From Actinobacteria bacterium UBA3120 (GTDB lineage Bacteria; Actinomycetota; Actinomycetes; S36-B12): 5,751 nucleotides of DNA. The position numbers and the translations under genes are program-made. Every line of letters starts with the position of its first letter. Position 1 is the first letter of the stretch. The stretch is from positions 1 to 5,751 of the forward strand of contig DEZY01000047.1 of the NCBI GenBank assembly GCA_002365735.1, written 5' to 3'. Of this stretch, positions 3,449 through 5,751 are shown in pieces. The notes under the pieces were generated by a model. That model did no database searches, was not told the DNA's origin, and saw only the letters and a program-made list of their open reading frames with translations.

Positions 3449-5751
3449 GTGAGTCCAATTCGACGCCTGATCGCACTTGGTTCAGCGCTCGTCCTCCTCG
3501 GATTGGTCATGAGCCCTGGTGCTTGGGCAGAAACAAACCCCGAAGTGGTCACAATTACCGGCGGCCCGCTATCAGCAACTGACCCCAATCCCGTTGAGCT
3601 CGATGCAGATCTTTATCTCCCCAACCAGATACCCGCCCCTGCCATTGTCTTGGCCCATGGATTCGGTGGCGACAAAACCGGATTAGCAGACCAAGCAGAT
3701 GCGCTTACCTCAGCCGGTTTTGTGGTGCTCGCCTATTCGGCACGCGGATTTGGCAAGTCAACCGGATTAATCTCGGTCAATTCACCCGACTTCGAGGTAG
3801 CTGACGCCGCACGGATCATCGATTATTTAGCGAGTCGGTCCGAAGTCGAACTTGATTTCCCCAATGATCCGGTAATTGGGTTCGCCGGTGGTTCCTACGG
3901 TGGAGCACTCGCATTGCTGATCGCTGGTTACGACGATCGCGTTGACGCACTGGCATCTGACATCACGTGGAATAACCTGGAGAGTTCACTCTTTGGACAA
4001 AGCATTGCCCAGGGTTCGGAACTGGGTGCCTACAAAGATCTGTGGACCGGATTCTTTTTCAGTCGCGGGCTGGTCAACAATGACGGGCAGGTAACTAACT
4101 GCGGTCGCTTCAGTCCAGCGTGGTGTGATGCATATGTTCAATCAGCCCAGAGCGCCAAGGTCACTTCCGAACACGCCCAACTTATGCGCGCATCTTCACC
4201 GCAGTCGATCACGGACCAAATCACTGCGCCGGCATTGATCACTGGCGGGCAAGCCGACTCGCTTTTCCCACTGTCACAAACAAATGCGAACGTCCAGCAA
4301 ATTCGGGCGGCACATCCACAAACGCCGGTTGCCGTCATGTGGCACGGGATGGGCCATGATGGCGGAACCGACGAACGCGAGCACCTTGACCAGGTGATCA
4401 CGCAATGGTTCACCCAGTACTTACTGAATCAGGAAAGCGAATCACCCATTCCCGCATTTGACGTCAGTATTCCGGGCGGGAGCGTCTCCACCCAAAACAC
4501 CAGGCCGCAATCGGTGACCGCAACCGCCGATTCCTATCCGGGGCTTTTTGGTTCTTCACAGCAGGAAATAGTGATCGCTGGTCCCGAGCAAACAATAATT
4601 GCGCCCGCGGGTGGCACCCCCGCCACAATCACCTCGGTCCCTGGGCTCGGTGGGGCATTAGCAGGCCTCGCGGGTAGTTTTGCAACAACGTCTTTCCCCG
4701 GGCAAAGTGCCATTTTCCAAAGTGCACCGCTGGAGCAGGCATTAACAGTCGTGGGATCGAGTCAAGTCTCGATTGCAATTAGCAGTGACAGGCAAGTCTT
4801 AGATGCCGTACTTTTTGCGAGCCTGCAAGTTGTGTCAGCCAATGGGAGAACAACTCTCCCGCAGGCGCTCGTCGCGCCGATCCGCATTGATCAACTCACG
4901 ACCACTGCGCAGAACCTCACCCTTGACCTCCCGACAATCGTTACCCAAGTGAGCGCCGGTGAGTCACTGCGCGTGGTTATTTCCAGCACGGACATGTCCT
5001 ACCGTCTACCCACAGACCAGCGGCTCTACACAATCTCAATGCTCGCACCTGCCGTTAGCCTTCCCTTGGTCGGCGAACTTTCTGTGCAGAGCCAAGATTC
5101 TGGCGTGGTGTGGCTCTTTGCACTCGTCCCGGTGGCGCTGCTGGTACTTCTTATTCTGTTCATCACCCGAAGCCGATCAGTTGGTCTACCCGAACCCGAC
5201 CAATCTGATGCAGCCGTACAGATTCCACTTCACGTTTCCGGCTTAAGTAAGACCTACAAGGGTGGCTATCAAGCGGTCAACGATGTGAGTTTCGATGTTC
5301 CCGCCGGTGTAGTCCTTGGACTGCTGGGTCCCAACGGGGCGGGCAAGACCACCACCATGCGCATGATCATGGGTCTCATCTCCCCCACCGAAGGTGAAAT
5401 TGAACTCTTCGGCGAAAAAGTCACTTTCGGTGCCCCCGCTGTGCAACAGGTCGGAGCATTAATCGAAGGTCCCGGTTTTCTGCCTCACCTCACCGGACGA
5501 AAGAATCTGGAATTGTATTGGCGCTCGACCGGGCGCCCCAACGATCCGTTTCTTGATGAAGTACTAGAAATCGCCGATTTGGGGAGCGCACTTGATCGCA
5601 AGGTCAAGGCATACAGCCAAGGCATGCGCCAACGGCTCGGGATCGCCCAAGCGATGTTGGGTAAGCCGAACCTGTTAGTTCTCGATGAACCAACGAACGG
5701 ACTCGATCCGCCCCAGATCATGGAAATGCGGTCCGTCATGAAAGCTTATGC
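3449..5751 (+). CDS. Fusion of a Sec-exported X-Pro-dipeptidyl-peptidase-like hydrolase, one membrane helix and an ABC ATPase (3' end outside window)
   Basis: One uninterrupted frame runs from GTG 3449 to the right edge (767 codons plus 2 bases). GTG 3449 is the first possible start after the in-frame TAG at 3437-3439. Residues 1-27 are a signal peptide (R5-R6, hydrophobic core, A-W-A cleavage site). An alpha/beta-hydrolase spans about 34-327: H-G-F-G-G at 70-74 (oxyanion loop), nucleophile elbow G-G-S-Y-G-G at 147-152 (S149), acid D270 in G-G-Q-A-D, and H303 in G-M-G-H-D (H299 is an alternative). A beta-rich domain at about 340-548, with E-S-L-R-V-V-I-S-S-T-D at 505-515, resembles the S15/CocE C-terminal domain. 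A membrane helix lies at 553-572, followed by a charged linker to 591. The ABC domain begins at 592: Y603 (A-loop), Walker A G-P-N-G-A-G-K-T-T with K633, E673 where a Q-loop Gln is usual, signature Y-S-Q-G-M-R-Q-R from 722, and Walker B L-L-V-L-D-E at 742-747. The D-loop L-D-P follows; the H-loop is cut off. Substrate and partner permease are unknown. Confidence 0.9.
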   Translation, partial: MSPIRRLIALGSALVLLGLVMSPGAWAETNPEVVTITGGPLSATDPNPVELDADLYLPNQIPAPAIVLAHGFGGDKTGLADQADALTSAGFVVLAYSARGFGKSTGLISVNSPDFEVADAARIIDYLASRSEVELDFPNDPVIGFAGGSYGGALALLIAGYDDRVDALASDITWNNLESSLFGQSIAQGSELGAYKDLWTGFFFSRGLVNNDGQVTNCGRFSPAWCDAYVQSAQSAKVTSEHAQLMRASSPQSITDQITAPALITGGQADSLFPLSQTNANVQQIRAAHPQTPVAVMWHGMGHDGGTDEREHLDQVITQWFTQYLLNQESESPIPAFDVSIPGGSVSTQNTRPQSVTATADSYPGLFGSSQQEIVIAGPEQTIIAPAGGTPATITSVPGLGGALAGLAGSFATTSFPGQSAIFQSAPLEQALTVVGSSQVSIAISSDRQVLDAVLFASLQVVSANGRTTLPQALVAPIRIDQLTTTAQNLTLDLPTIVTQVSAGESLRVVISSTDMSYRLPTDQRLYTISMLAPAVSLPLVGELSVQSQDSGVVWLFALVPVALLVLLILFITRSRSVGLPEPDQSDAAVQIPLHVSGLSKTYKGGYQAVNDVSFDVPAGVVLGLLGPNGAGKTTTMRMIMGLISPTEGEIELFGEKVTFGAPAVQQVGALIEGPGFLPHLTGRKNLELYWRSTGRPNDPFLDEVLEIADLGSALDRKVKAYSQGMRQRLGIAQAMLGKPNLLVLDEPTNGLDPPQIMEMRSVMKAY

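Noticed and set aside
3453..3458. TTGGAC on the minus strand as a -35 box for glpD
   Set aside because: The nearest -10-like hexamers (TAAGTC, ATAAGT) lie at spacings of about 14 or 22 bp, outside the usual range, and the hexamer is inside the start of the fusion gene.
3382..3582. Plus-strand frame starting at ATG 3382
   Set aside because: It overlaps the fusion gene out of frame and lacks a signal peptide or motifs; the frame from 3449 has clear domain content.
4138..4413. Minus-strand open frame of 91 codons
   Set aside because: It is antisense to the hydrolase region holding D270 and H303; the Cys/Trp-rich product is typical of a shadow frame.
5243..5739. Two minus-strand open frames opposite the ABC domain (5243-5446 and 5485-5739)
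   Set aside because: Both are antisense to Walker A, signature and Walker B coding sequence. A long open antisense frame over ABC motifs is common and carries no signal here.

Overview
The window looks like chromosomal DNA from an actinobacterium (Actinomycetota). The reasons are a secreted HNH nuclease with a C-terminal Excalibur calcium-binding domain, a GlpD whose flavin-binding motifs resemble the actinobacterial enzymes, a Sec-exported X-Pro-dipeptidyl-peptidase-type hydrolase joined to an ABC ATPase, frequent GTG starts (three of the four visible starts), and moderate G+C (about 57-62% in two hand-counted stretches of glpD). Genus cannot be decided from this. No RNA gene, insertion sequence, CRISPR array or origin is visible.

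Layout. Bases 1-428 (+) carry the C-terminal third of a molybdopterin molybdenumtransferase (MoeA). It converges, with only 3 bp between stop codons, on a minus-strand block. That block reads, in its own direction (right to left): glpD (3354-1618), a small very acidic protein of unknown function whose GTG start overlaps the glpD stop (1621-1310), a 44-bp gap holding a G/C-run hairpin and an extended -10-like element, and the secreted nuclease (1265-432). A 94-bp divergent intergenic region (3355-3448) separates glpD from the main item of interest, a plus-strand frame that starts at GTG 3449 and is still open at the right edge.

That last frame gives 767 complete codons without a stop. It encodes, in order: a Sec signal peptide, an alpha/beta-hydrolase domain of the X-Pro dipeptidyl-peptidase/CocE type with an intact Ser-Asp-His set, a beta-rich C-terminal domain of the same family, one transmembrane helix, a short linker, and an ABC ATPase domain with Walker A, signature and Walker B motifs. 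The predicted topology puts a hydrolase outside the membrane and a nucleotide-binding domain inside, on one chain. This suggests coupling between ATP-driven transport (with a permease expected downstream, outside the window) and hydrolysis of something at the cell surface. The architecture is read directly from the sequence; the coupling is inference.

The remaining genes are ordinary: molybdenum cofactor synthesis, respiratory glycerol-3-phosphate oxidation, and an exported nuclease that could serve nutrient scavenging. There is no obvious pathway link between the left block and the fusion gene.
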